Origin: Diphasiastrum complanatum
Lineage: Eukaryota; Streptophyta; Lycopodiopsida; Lycopodiales; Lycopodiaceae
Direction of reading: 5' to 3'
Length of the DNA stretch: 64,000 nt
NCBI GenBank assembly: GCA_029204225.1
Contig: CM055101.1
Coordinates: 63,638,671-63,702,670 of the forward strand
The notes under the pieces: model-generated
The model's database searches: none
The model's input: the letters and a program-made list of their open reading frames with translations, nothing else
Told to the model about the DNA's origin: nothing
Position numbers and translations under genes: made by a program
In this document: in pieces, positions 1 through 10,542 of the stretch
Layout: the number at the start of each line of letters is the position of its first letter
How positions within the stretch are numbered: position 1 is the first letter of the stretch

Positions 1-308
1 AATGACACAAGGAAAAATCTGAACACTGTAAAATCACCAAACCTTAAGAGCACAACCAAAATTTACTGTCAGTTGGCCAAAATAACCGGTTATTGTTCAC
101 CAAAAAGGACAAAATTGCTAAATACCAACTGTCCAGCTATTGGATTTCTGCTCCACAGTTTCTCCTGTTTCTCACATGGAGGAGTTATCTATGATTCATG
201 AATGTGGAATATATTTTATTTTGGTCAACTAGCAATAGCAAAATGAACTAGCTATACAAAGAAACCAACCATGAAGGATGTTCATGATTAAGTATTCAGA
301 AGGTATAC

Positions 309-2458
309 CTTCTGAACCACTGAAGGATCTGCATCATTCAATGCTCTACAGCCATTTGGGAAAAGAGATATTAATGTGCCTTCGCCCCCGCTTATGCTTT
401 CATTCTTCTCATAAATCTGTTAATCAAAACAAAATACATATCAAGAAACAATAAAACCATGAAATCGCTGGAAATCAAAAGAGCCTACCATGCAAGGGTA
501 TGAATTAAGACTTTCAAACAGAAGCAGAAAAGACAAGCATGCAGCCCACAAACTTCCAGAATATTGAAAACATTGAAGATGTCAAATCTACCATGCAGGG
601 GCCAAAAGGATGCCAGTATTTGAGATTTGATTGTGAAGTGATATTGACTACCTATGATGGCCTCTCCAGGTTTCGTCAACTGAAAAGACTCGATAGAGTT
701 CTCCCATGATCTCCCAGAGGTTCAAACGTGAGGGAGGATGGCTGCCTCAAAACTCTCGTTTCTTAAACAAGGGACAAACCATCTGAACTCACAAAACTGC
801 AAACTAACGCTCAGTACTGAAAGAGACATGAACTAGATCTGGACATCTCATCAGGAGGGTGTTACTCAAATCAAGCTGGGACAAAGTTCTCCCTCTTCAG
901 CTGCATTCTGCCGAAAAACTAGTGCATTTTGCTGCCTTTTACTGCTACACATGAGGGAAGCTTTGGCTGTTTTCATCTGGTGGTACTTCTCAGAACCTAT
1001 ATTGTTGGCCAAGTTGTCTTTTGTTAGCTATTACATAACTACTCATTTGGAGAGGCAAAAACTGGAGAAAGTTAAACTGCTTAATGCTGCACATGAGGGA
1101 AGCTTTGGTTGTATTGATCCGGTAATACTTCTTAGAACCTATATTGTTGGCCATGTTGCGTTTTGCCAGTTATTAAATAATTGCTCACTTGAACAGGCAA
1201 AAATTGGAGAAAGTTAAACTCCCAGAAGGCTCAAATCCCCTCCTTCATGAAGCTCTTCATCTGGGCTCCAGTGAATCCTGATGTTCTCTTTTCATCATGG
1301 ACCCCAGTGCTCCCTCCCAAATCCAACTAGCCTTTCCAACTTTCGGAGTTTAAAACCGAATAGTGTTTTCAATTTTGAGGGAAAAAGTTTTTTTTGGTTT
1401 CTCAGTTATCTTCCCAATCAGCCTGCCAAGGTGCCATTTTCACAAATTATTACTTCAGTGTACAGTAAAATTATAAATGGTTCTATTGAGTACATGAGAT
1501 GGGAATCTGACCGGATTGAGAGAGTTGAATTGCAAAGTCAACAATCAATAAGAATTCATTAGGATGTCTTCTTTCCCAAGACTAGCAAAATCAGCCCTTT
1601 CAAGACTGTGATTGGTCCTTGATATTAATGATCATGTTCTGCCATTAGTTTCAAAACAGCTTTATCTATTATCAGTGCCAGCTCACGTTGGTTCATGTGC
1701 GGCGCCTGGATTGATGAAGTATTTCAGTGTTCAAATATGCCTATGTCTTAACGTACTGCATTGTTCAAAGACAAGTTTCTTGAAAACGATCTAAATTGTA
1801 ACTCACTAGTGCATATTTAAATATCTGTATTATGATCAATATGTCAACAGCAAGCATCTGTATATGGAATTCCTAGTCAGCACAGCTCATTTTGCAATAT
1901 TCGCTTCAATAACCAATACTGACAATGAATAAAGGCAAATTGCGAAACCATAAGTAAAATTCGTGCGTCGATCTTTGTAAATGGAATAGCTAGTCACCGC
2001 AAGCTCGTTCTGCAATATTATATGTCCCAACCAGCACTAAACGGAAATGAATAAGGCGAAATGCAAAACTAACAAATCATAAGTGAGATTTATATGCCTA
2101 TAGCAAGTATCTGTGAATATCACTACCTGTCAGTGCCAGCTCAGTTTGCAGTACTCTGTTTCACAACCAATACCGAAGGGAAATGAACTTTCAATACTCC
2201 GTTTTACAAACAATAGTGAGATGAACAAGGCATATGCGCAATAACCTGAGCATCGATGCCCCGCTTTCGGAGCTGGATAGCTGCTGACAGTCCTCCTAGG
2301 CCACCTCCTACGATAACCACTCGATCTACCACAGACTTGGAGCAGCATGCTGCATCGTCCATGGAAGTTTTGTTGCTGCAGCGATTAACAAGACAGCGCG
2401 GGCTTGAGCAGCAGCTGCTCGCAAAGACGAGAGACGCCGAGGCTCCAGCACAAAGCAT
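309..2458 (-). CDS. FAD-dependent monooxygenase-like protein, first two exons (partial gene)
   Basis: Exon 1 runs 2458 (or 2362) down to 2246 and exon 2 from 416 to 309; the intervening 1,829-bp intron (417-2245) has GT and AG ends on the minus strand. The last part of exon 1 encodes VVIVGGGLGGLSAAIQLRKR, a GxGxxG dinucleotide-binding beta-alpha-beta fold at the start of flavoprotein monooxygenases. Exon 2 is exactly 36 codons and continues in phase 0 with IYEKNE then a segment ending LFPNGCRAL, as expected after the FAD-binding strand in the salicylate/6-hydroxynicotinate/urate hydroxylase-like group. The remainder, including the GD motif, must lie left of the window. Two starts are plausible: ATG at 2362 gives a short cytosolic-type N terminus (MDDAACC...), while ATG at 2458 adds 32 residues rich in Ala, Ser and Cys that could be a plastid transit peptide. 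The substrate cannot be told from this part. Confidence 0.72.
937..1219. repeat. 142-bp tandem duplication in the FAD gene intron
   Basis: Two adjacent copies, both starting near CACATGAGGGAAGCTTTGG (about 949 and 1091) and ending in GGAGAAAGTTAAACT (1078 and 1219). They differ by scattered substitutions and small indels, so the duplication is not recent. It lies inside intron 1 of the minus-strand FAD gene and creates an open frame at 951-1217 that I regard as accidental. Confidence 0.75.
1853..2235. repeat. three-copy degenerate tandem repeat (about 120-135 bp unit) in the FAD gene intron
   Basis: Units begin near 1853, 1971 and 2106. Each carries a TATCTGT-like start, a CTAGTCA/CTGTCAG element, CTCATTTTGCAATATTC or a variant, then an AACCAATAC-like stretch and a run resembling AATGAATAAGGCAAA. 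Similarity is loose and was judged by eye. The array ends at the splice donor of exon 1. Confidence 0.5.
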
Positions 2459-3230
2459 GACAACCACACACAGAGAGAGCTCGCAGCGGTCAGGCTTGCG
2501 TTTTGAAGGCTTTCTGCCTTTCACGAAGAAAGTTGTGCAGCCTTTCAAATCCCAGGCCGGGCCTCCGGACAAGACAGAATGCGAAATTTGATCGCAGTTT
2601 GTGTCAATGATATTTTTGAAGTGCGAAGGCTGAATTTTGACGTGCCCGTCACTCGTTCTGTATTTGCTTGCATGCATATACTAAGAGGACGTCAAAATGC
2701 AAGGCTGCAGGGATAGGGACACCATTTTCTTCTCGAAACAAAGAACAAGTGCACCATATCAAAAGCCATAACACTTTACACGACACAACACGACACGCAA
2801 AGGCAAGGAAGAGTGTAGAGGTGTATTAGGCATGGGGTCAAAGTTCTAAGTCCCTCCACTCAAATGAGATTTTGCCATGTGTTGAACAAGCAAATGTACT
2901 AAAGTTTAGTACTAGAAGAAGAAACTTGTTTTTTTTATTTATAAAAGATGGGAAACCCATTGGAATACAAAGGAATGCATGTATAAAGCGTAAAAAGGTG
3001 AATGGAGTATTTCCTCTATCGAATCTATTGTAAATTACATCACTATTCGTTCGAGCTATTGTACGAGATAATCATCATTGTTCGCCTATTGACTACAGTT
3101 CACGGTGCATAATCTATTGATTAGTTCATTCTCTTCTTGAAAACACTTAGTATTAAACTCATTACAAAAATTGATTAGACAATAAACTCTATTTACTTGT
3201 ATATATAGAGACACAGAGTAGGATTAGAGA
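2459..3230. other. upstream region of the FAD gene; no other gene seen
   Basis: This should hold the minus-strand promoter and 5' leader of the FAD gene. An in-frame opening continues to 2677, so a longer N terminus cannot be excluded. I see no convincing TATA box, and the remainder (2700-3230) is AT-rich without coding signal. Confidence 0.4.
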
Positions 3231-3248
3231 GTATGTACAATCATATAC

Positions 3249-4440
3249 ATAATCAATCAATGAGATAATTGTGCTATGGATGCGGAGGAAAACATCGTCA
3301 CGTCGAATATCCACATCGAGGGGATCCATCAACATTTGATCTCTCGTGTTCATAATACGGAGTTAACCATCCATGCCAAGATTGTCCGTTATGCAATCCA
3401 CAAATAGCTAGGAGGGATTTGGCTTATGTAGACTGACATGCACCTGTGTTGACCATTCCACCTATTGATCGAATGCACTATAAAAGGAAAAGCCTAGTGC
3501 CACCAGGTTATGAAACGAGTGAGGACGAAGATAATTCGACAAAAGTTCCAAGGTTCACATACACACCCATGGGCAAAAGGACCATGACATCACAAAAAAC
3601 AGAGCTGGTAGAATCTATCAAGCCACTGATAGCTGAAGAAGTCAAGAAATTGACAACCGACAAAGTTCGAAAGGTTCTATCAGAACTCTTGGTGCAATCA
3701 ATACACAAATTTATTAGTGATAGATTACAAAGGGAACCTGTGGCAACGGAGCAACTTGAAGACAGTTCAGCACAAGATCCAAAGAAAAGCGCAATCATGC
3801 AGCCTTTAGATGGGAAGTGCACTGACAAGGGAAAGACTAAGGTTGATGACTGTCCCTCAACGAATAAGATTCAGCCAAAGTCTACTTGTTCCACAATGCA
3901 ATAGACCACCACACCAATGCCAAATCCAGGTGTAACAATACTTCAAAGGCCAAATCTAGGGAATCCAAGCCCAAAAAGGCCAATTGTACAGCAAGAACCA
4001 GCACCTACCATGACAACACCTTGTTTTCAATTTGTAAGAATAGGAGAGTATTCAGGTTCAAGCATACCACGAATATCTAGATAGACAAAGTAGTCAAGCA
4101 AGCACGTCATATCCACATTACGAACTGGGAGAGTCTATGACATGGGGAGCAGTTACGCCAATCTATGAGGAACAATATTAGCAAGATTTATCTTCGGATA
4201 CTCTAATGGAATGCCTCGACTACCCAATTGTCAATGAACAAGGTTATCAGGAATGGCCACCAGACTCATATGGCTATTATTGAAAATCTGGCAAGTCCGC
4301 ATTCTTGTTGATCGCCATCATCCAATAAAGCCTCAGATTTTACATAAGCGAATTATATCCACGCTTTTCCTGAAACATCCATGTCTAAGCAATAAACGAG
4401 CCGACAATAGCTCTCCTCCACGACAAATGCAGGCATAGTG
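3249..4440 (+). pseudogene. degenerate gag-like open frame with broken zinc knuckle
   Basis: Around 3270-3420 one frame reads CYGCGGKHRHVEYPH and then, after a stop, NHPCQDCPLC, resembling decayed cysteine/histidine zinc-binding segments of a retroelement gag. The open frame 3446-3904 follows (152 codons, charged, rich in Lys, Asp and Ser, with a likely helical stretch at residues 50-90). Downstream to 4440 only short broken frames remain. The zinc motif lacks its final Cys, so the assignment is weak. It could also be a decayed host gene. Confidence 0.3.
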
Positions 4441-4745
4441 CTGAGAGACCAGCACTACTTTGGGCCGAGGACCCTATTGTGGGTATTTCTTGTACACATA
4501 TAATTAGGTGTTTCCCGCCACTTAAAATACTAATGGCCAAGCCTTACCTAGTGGGCCCCGCCATAGTACACTATACAATTAGAATTATAAGTGCGAGGGC
4601 ACTGGCGTCCTACCCAATGAGCACATTGCTAGTTGTTTCAAGTTGTTCCATAGAGACTTGGGGTTCACAAAGTAAAGTTAAAAATAAAGTATCTTAGAGA
4701 CTGATTATAACAGGCTCTTAGATAGCTGATGTACATGAAGAACAT

Positions 4746-5690
4746 TCAGAACGAAAATAGAAAGATTGTTGTTAAATAAGATCTTGACTGCCCCTTTGTC
4801 TTTCACGCGGATGGTGCTTGAATCTTCGGAGGTAGATGAATTGATTTTTGCTATAAGCTTTGTATTCAATAAACCATTCTTTGCAAGAAGTCATGTGTTG
4901 GGTAGCGCCACTGTCTAGATACCAGCTATCGTAGTCTTCGTTGTTACTTTTGTAATCCATTAACAATTCTGATGGTTGGTCTTCATCAGAGGTGTGCTCC
5001 TTGAATTCCACTGCATTGGAGGAGTTTGGCTATTGTTGTTGTTGCTTCTTAGCCTCGTTGTAGATGCGGATATGACACTCCTTAATGTCGTGGTTTGCCC
5101 TCTTACAATATCTGCAAAAGAGCTTCTTGCACAATCCACTACTCTCTGATTGAGTATGAGGCTTTTGTTGCTGCTGCACTTGATTCTTGACCTTGAAGTT
5201 GTCTTTCTTCTTTGTGTATAGGGCCAGGGACTTGTCTTTGATGAACAGATCGCTGGTCTTTCTTCGCAATTCTTCTTGAAGAAGATGACCGATGACCTTT
5301 TGAAGAGTCATGTCAGATTGAGTGGAGATCATAACAATAAAGTGTTCATAGGACTTTGGTAAAGAAGAAAGCAAGGTCATAACAACATCATCATCTTGAA
5401 TAGCACATCCTACAGCTGATAACTAATCTAATAAAGACTTGAAACTGTTGATGTGAGAAGTGATGACTATAAAATCATACATTCTTAAAGTGAAGAACTT
5501 CCTTCTAAGGTGCAACCTTGTAGTTACATCGTGAGTCTCATACAGATTCGATAACAAGTCTAGTGCTTCTTTGGAGGACTTGCACGTGGTAACATGTGAT
5601 ATTTGGGAGTCGGCTAGATTCAACGTGATTGTTGCTAGGACCTTCTGATCTTTGATCTTCCAAGCCTTGAAGAAACATCGAGTTTCTATT
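4746..5690 (-). pseudogene. Ty1-copia gag (C-terminal part) and protease start, broken
   Basis: Read leftwards on the minus strand: a gag segment (5690-5423, containing NLADSQISHV and a TRLHLRRKFF stretch), a second gag block (5380-5030) ending in a CCHC zinc knuckle CRYCKRANHDIKEC of the CX2CX4HX4C form, then the aspartic protease entry WYLDSGATQHMTS near 4925-4890, with the catalytic DSG intact. Frames change at about 5390 and 5020 and the reading ends in a frameshift near 4830. Nothing of integrase or RT follows, so the element is 3' truncated. Closely resembles the gag at 51541-52760. Confidence 0.85.
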
Positions 5691-6535
5691 TTAAAGCCTC
5701 AGTATTTTTTTCTCGTATTTTTTAGATTCCTGCATATTTTAACTAGTTTTTGCACAGTCTGCAAATTTGAACTGTTTTTTGCACAGTTCGCATTTTTCAC
5801 GTTTTTCGCATTTTGATAAAACTGCGACAATAGATCTAAAATGATCCAAGATTTTGTTTTCAGCCAACCTTTGGCTTTTTTGCCACATACTCAGAAGGCC
5901 GACACTTCGGGTTAGACTGACACCAGGGTGAGGACGAACTATCGGCTCAGGCGTGAAGTTTTTCAAACTACCATGATCCACCACTGCCATGCAACGTCAA
6001 CAGAAACGTACTTAAACGGATGCTTAGCATAAACTTAGCTAATCAATCTTGTAATCTAATCCAGCATAATATATGTATTGGATCAGAGACATATACAAAT
6101 ATACACATAGAAAAAGAATCTTGAACGCAACACTCAATGAGGTGCATATCAAGGAAGCAAGATAAATTTAGTAGTAGCTAGTTCCTTTCATGAGAAGAGA
6201 ACACCTCTATCACGCCGACGCGTTGATCTAGGAATTAGACAGTGCTCAAGAAAGAAACTCCATTGTAAACTCGATTCTGATAATATAGACAAGTATATCT
6301 TTTTCTGTTTAATGCGCAATCTGTTGTCTGTTGTTCATAAATTCATTGTCAGATTAGCAGTAGCTATCTGCTGCTCAGAGGATGATTAATCGCGGCTTGA
6401 GGCAGTAGCCTTATTCGACATATTGGCTCCATCTGAGCTTAGTCGGAATCCTCGTAGGCAAAGACATTCCAACAAGCCTTAGTTGATTGATGATCAACGT
6501 CTTCCAGTTTCGGGTCAAAGATCCGTCTACAACAT
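5676..6535. mobile_element. insertion splitting the copia gag at 4746-6665
   Basis: The gag N-terminal half ends near 6535 and its C-terminal half resumes at about 5675 (KIDQKVLA-like residues leading into NLADSQ). The roughly 860 bp between has no gag similarity. Inside is a minus-strand open frame 5739-5990 that I do not recognise, and TTCGCA-rich stretches reminiscent of the LTR at 52862-53790. An LTR-derived insertion is plausible, but I did not find matching ends or a target-site duplication. Confidence 0.4.
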
Positions 6536-6665
6536 CCCAAAGATCTTTATCTATCAGCATCATCTGGAGTTTTAACTTTCAGATATAGAAGTTAGATCCA
6601 TTGAACTTGTCAATGATTCTAACTTCGTTGGATGAAGAAGATGATGAGTTACCAGTAAGAGACAT
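6536..6665 (-). pseudogene. Ty1-copia gag N-terminal piece
   Basis: The minus strand from 6665 reads MSLTGNSSSSSSNEV and then KFNGSNFY, a stop in place of the usual Trp, and KLKLQMMLIDKDLWDVVDGS. This is the usual start of copia gag. It is the missing 5' end of the gag at 4746-5690. Confidence 0.75.
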
Positions 6666-7299
6666 GCTAACAATAATAAAAATAGAAAGATTAGCTGAAA
6701 GCCCGATGTAGTTGTTCTTCGAATAGTTCGGTTGTCTAAGTTATGTGATTCCTGCAGGTATCAGATGAGCAGACATAGAACCAACGTAGGTTTCATTTGA
6801 CCCTAGATCAATGATAAAAAAATGTGCAGGAAGAATCTTGAAATATAAATTATCACCAAGGAGGAAACTGTGGACTTAATTTCCAACAAATCATAACTAG
6901 TATAAATAGTTGATCATTTTGTAGTGGGGCTATTTCCTTCCTAGCCAGTGACATCTCTCTCCTATTGCACATTGTTCGATCCATAGCTTGGGGGTTAAAT
7001 TTGATCAATCTAGGTTTGGTTGGGTAGGTTTGTCCACCATCCAATTTCCATTGGTTCTATGGGTTCATCATCCTAGTCTTGGATCCTTGGTGGAGGTCGT
7101 GAAAATCAACTTCTAGTTATGCCTTTTACATTGACTAACACCCCAACAATATGTTGATAAGTGACGTACTTGGACCACCGTTCATGGAAAAATTGTGGTT
7201 GATTTTGTGGATGCGTTCTGGTTTATGGTTGTGGTGATGCATTGATGTAACTCACCTTAGAACTATTTTGTCAACTCTAAGGATAACATTTTGGTTGCT

Positions 7300-7790
7300 A
7301 TTGATAAAAAGAGATAATGTATGTAAGTTTTATCGGGTTAGCTAAAGGTGTAAAACCGGGTCCAAGGAAAGTTGTTGTTCTCCTTCCATGGCCTATGCTG
7401 ACAGAGTTGATGGTATTGAGAAGCTCTCTTGGATTGGTTGGATTTTATCGCAAAGGGTTTTCACAAATGGTTGTACCTTTGACGAAAAATGCTATAGAAT
7501 AATAAGTGGACTAAAGTTCAGCAGTGAAGTTTCGATGCATTGAAACAAGTTGTGGCTAACTTTGACACATTAAACATTGTTGACCCTTAGAAATCATATG
7601 TTGTAGAAACGTATGTGAATGATATCACTATTGGGAAATTCTCATGCAAGAGAGAAGGCCAATGTCCTTTGAGAGCAAAAAGCTCAATCATGTTCAGAAG
7701 AATTATCAAATTCATGAAAGGGAGTTGTATGCCATAGTTGATGTTATTTGAGGGGGAAGGGATGCTATATCTTTTACTCCATGTCTCGAT
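7300..7790 (+). pseudogene. Ty3-gypsy RT/RNase H junction fragment
   Basis: The stretch 7407-7500 encodes LGLVGFYRKGFSQMVVPLTK, the connection between gypsy RT and RNase H. With frameshifts and stops it continues with VVETYVNDITIGKF (the RNase H strand that normally holds the first catalytic Asp, here YVND), then NYQIHERELYAIVDVI near 7700-7745. No other domain of the same element is adjacent. Confidence 0.75.
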
Positions 7791-7947
7791 TATTTACAAC
7801 TTTCATAGATAGGTGTACATTTTGTGATTATTGTAAGTATTTACATGGCTAAGTCATCGGCCCGTGGTGACATTTGTAAGTAAATTGTAAATAAACTGTA
7901 ATTAGTTGGCATTGGACCTCAGAGTTGTGCTTAACTATGGCATGCAG

Positions 7948-8563
7948 TACTAGGTCATTTGTTCAGTGTGGCTGGACTGGCCTCCTAAAAGTGGGAGAGT
8001 TGATTAGTCAATGAGACATGTGTCAGATGTTCATTGGGACACTTGGTGTTTGACCAATGAACTCATTTACAATTACCAACTCAATCACCAATTCAACTTC
8101 CACTTCACCAATATATTCCAACTAGAGATGACTAGAGGTTGGAAGTAGGAAGTGTCGTATGGTCACAAAAGTCATCTTTTTGCATGCATCGAGATCTACT
8201 CTAGATGGCAATTTAGTGGAAGAAATAGGATTTTTCGATATTTGTGGTAACCAATTACTAGGTCATTTGTTCAGTGTGGCTGGACTGGCCTCCTAAAAGT
8301 GGGAGAGTTGATTAGTCAATGAGACATGTGTCAGATGTTCATTGGGACACTTGGTGTTTGACCAATGAACTCATTTACAATTACCAACTCAATCACCAAT
8401 TCAACTTCCACTTCACCAATATATTCCAACTAGAGATGACTAGAGGTTGGAAGTAGGAAGTGTCGTATGGTCACAAAAGTCATCTTTTTGCATGCATCGA
8501 GATCTACTCTAGATGGCAATTTAGTGGAAGAAATAGGATTTTTCGATATTTGTGGCAACCAAT
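7948..8563. repeat. near-perfect 308-bp tandem duplication
   Basis: Copy 1 is 7948-8255 and copy 2 is 8256-8563. By eye they differ at one base only (GTGGTAACC against GTGGCAACC near the right end of each copy). There is no open reading frame and no similarity to the other repeats of the window. The near identity marks the youngest duplication here. Confidence 0.95.
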
Positions 8564-9460
8564 TATTTCAACATGTACTTTTAAGATCCATAGATAGAAC
8601 TTTTTTGCATGCAATATTGTCAATGCACTCTAAGTAAGTTTCTTCATTTTTTCTTGCATATTTTTACTTTCAAGCAGGTTTGGTATGCATAGTGAGCTAC
8701 ATGACATGGGTGCAACATTAAAAATGCCCAAAATAATCAACTAACCACAAGCCACACAAATTCCACTTATTTTAACTATGTCTTTAGATTTTGTAAGCTT
8801 TTTGGTTTATGGTGGTTCCATGAGTCATGCTCATTTGATATGTGGAGTTTTGGTTGTGCTCTGTGCTCTTGCTCCAAGTATCATTTTTTGTAAGCTATTG
8901 TGTAAAAATAAGCATACCTTGAAGTAGTTAAAGTGGCAAATCTCTACTTTCGTTAAACGAATTCCCACGTGATGGCTAAATAGTGTCTGACCCTAAACTT
9001 AAAACCACTCAAAGAGAGACCCATAAGTGGAGAATGAGTGTCTATTTGAAAGGCCTCCACAAAATGGTTTGCAACCCAAAAATTGTAGTGCTTGGTGACT
9101 ATAACTTGTAAATTAGCTCGCCACTCCAAACTTTTGGCTTGAAAAATAACCCAATAGAAATTAATTTAGATGTCGAGGAGAGGATAGTGGGAGAGCCCAC
9201 CTCAAAATCTTAGTTATTTATGAAAAGGGGCTAAAAAAGAGAAGCCGACATCTTTTTTTATGGGTGCCCCCCACCCCATATGCCACAATTTTATGATATT
9301 AGCCAATCACTTCAAAAAATATTTGTACATATTTTGCCACTACTATTCTAACAACCATTGAATAGCTGGTAAGTGGCAATCTAAACAAGTGGCTTACATC
9401 CAAAGTAGGCAAACAATAAACTTAGGTATGCAATTAATTGCCATCACGCATTCCACATTG
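8564..9460. other. no gene recognised
   Basis: AT-rich sequence without long frames, splice-supported exons or recognisable transposon domains. Confidence 0.4.
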
Positions 9461-9469
9461 GGAGTTGAT

Positions 9470-10190
9470 TAGGTGTGTACCTTGACTTAGGTTTCCCTAG
9501 AATCTCCCTAATCCATCACCAATTCCCCATTGGGAGCCGTTGGGGTTTTTAGAGCAATGTGCTTCGGGTTTGGCCCCGGCCCAATGCAAACATGCCATGG
9601 AGCGCCGTTGCTCGGGCCTTGCACGCCAATGGACAGGTGCTCAGGAAAAATGTCTCGTAGGTGCCAGTGTCCTGCGAGCACCGACCACCCATGGGCACTT
9701 AGCATCTCAGGCAATGTCGGCACTTTTTCTTTGGCACCCACACTCGTGTCCCAGGCAACGAGCGACACCAGCCTCTTGGGCATTGGTGTGCGAGAGTCCC
9801 GGGCATTGTTGCCGTATCCCGGGTAGCGGAGCCACCCTCCCGAGCATTGGCGCCATTTTTCTCGAGCATTGAGCTCTCCCGGGCACCCGCATCCCGAGCA
9901 CTGGCACACACGTGAGGTTAAGGGCCAATTTCCAGTTATGTGGCTTACTCGAGAACTCCCAAGATTGATTATGGGATATTGTTTTAGGCTGCCTGGTGAT
10001 GTAGCACTCCAGGCAACCATTTCTTTAAAGAAAAAAAAAACGTGTGGCTGACAACGCTTCAAGGCCAAAGCATTACGTGCTTCTTAAATGCGAAGGGAGT
10101 TGGGTAGGTGTACCTTGACCTAGGTTACCGTAGAGTCACCCAAACCCAAGGTAAGTGTACCGTAACCTAGGTTACCCTAGAGTCCCCTAA
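9470..10190. repeat. GC-rich degenerate repeat block bracketed by a 28-bp direct repeat
   Basis: The core (about 9590-9915) is a much more GC-rich island of loosely repeated CCCGGGCATTG / CCCGAGCATTGG units spaced roughly 20-30 bp. Outside it, a motif like GTACCTTGACCTAGGTTACC, followed by a CTAGAGTC variant, occurs at about 9477, 10112 and 10157. Overlapping open frames exist on both strands (for example 9508-10068 minus), as expected of GC-rich low-complexity DNA. I do not call them genes. Confidence 0.55.
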
Positions 10191-10394
10191 AGCAATTGTG
10201 AATGAGCAAGAAAGCATGAACACCTACCTTCCTACTAATTCTTGCTTTTCATTTATTATATGGAGGGCATGCATTGAAAGTTGATGGTGATATATTTTTT
10301 TTATGACGTTTCCAGATACCAACGGATAGTGGGTCTCAACGGTCAGCTTTCTCAATGCTTTGAAATTCAACCTCTCTCGCACCTCTCCTTCCAC

Positions 10395-10428
10395 TCTCTC
10401 TTCTCGCTCGCTTGCTCGCTCGCTCTAG
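10395..10428. repeat. CTCT/CGCT microsatellite in the presumed 5' leader
   Basis: A pyrimidine-rich run of CTCTCT and GCTCGCTCGCT lies about 115-150 bp upstream of the ATG at 10543. Such CT-rich tracts are common in plant 5' untranslated regions, so it may be transcribed with the next gene. Confidence 0.5.
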
Positions 10429-10542
10429 TTGTCCGATCCTCATGCTACTGCTGCTATTCTAGTTTTCTTCAGGAAGGATTACCCAGATCTACACTGCAAT
10501 CCAAGATTGTTAAAGGCAAATCTGTATGCTGATCGTGCAGCC

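Noticed and set aside
2256-2591. 111-codon plus-strand frame
   Set aside because: It is antisense to exon 1 of the FAD gene, whose GxGxxG motif and splice-phase match support the minus strand.
9508-10068. 186-codon minus-strand frame plus several overlapping frames on both strands
   Set aside because: It lies in a GC-rich degenerate repeat, frames overlap on both strands, and the composition is Cys/Trp/Gly/Pro-rich without any domain.
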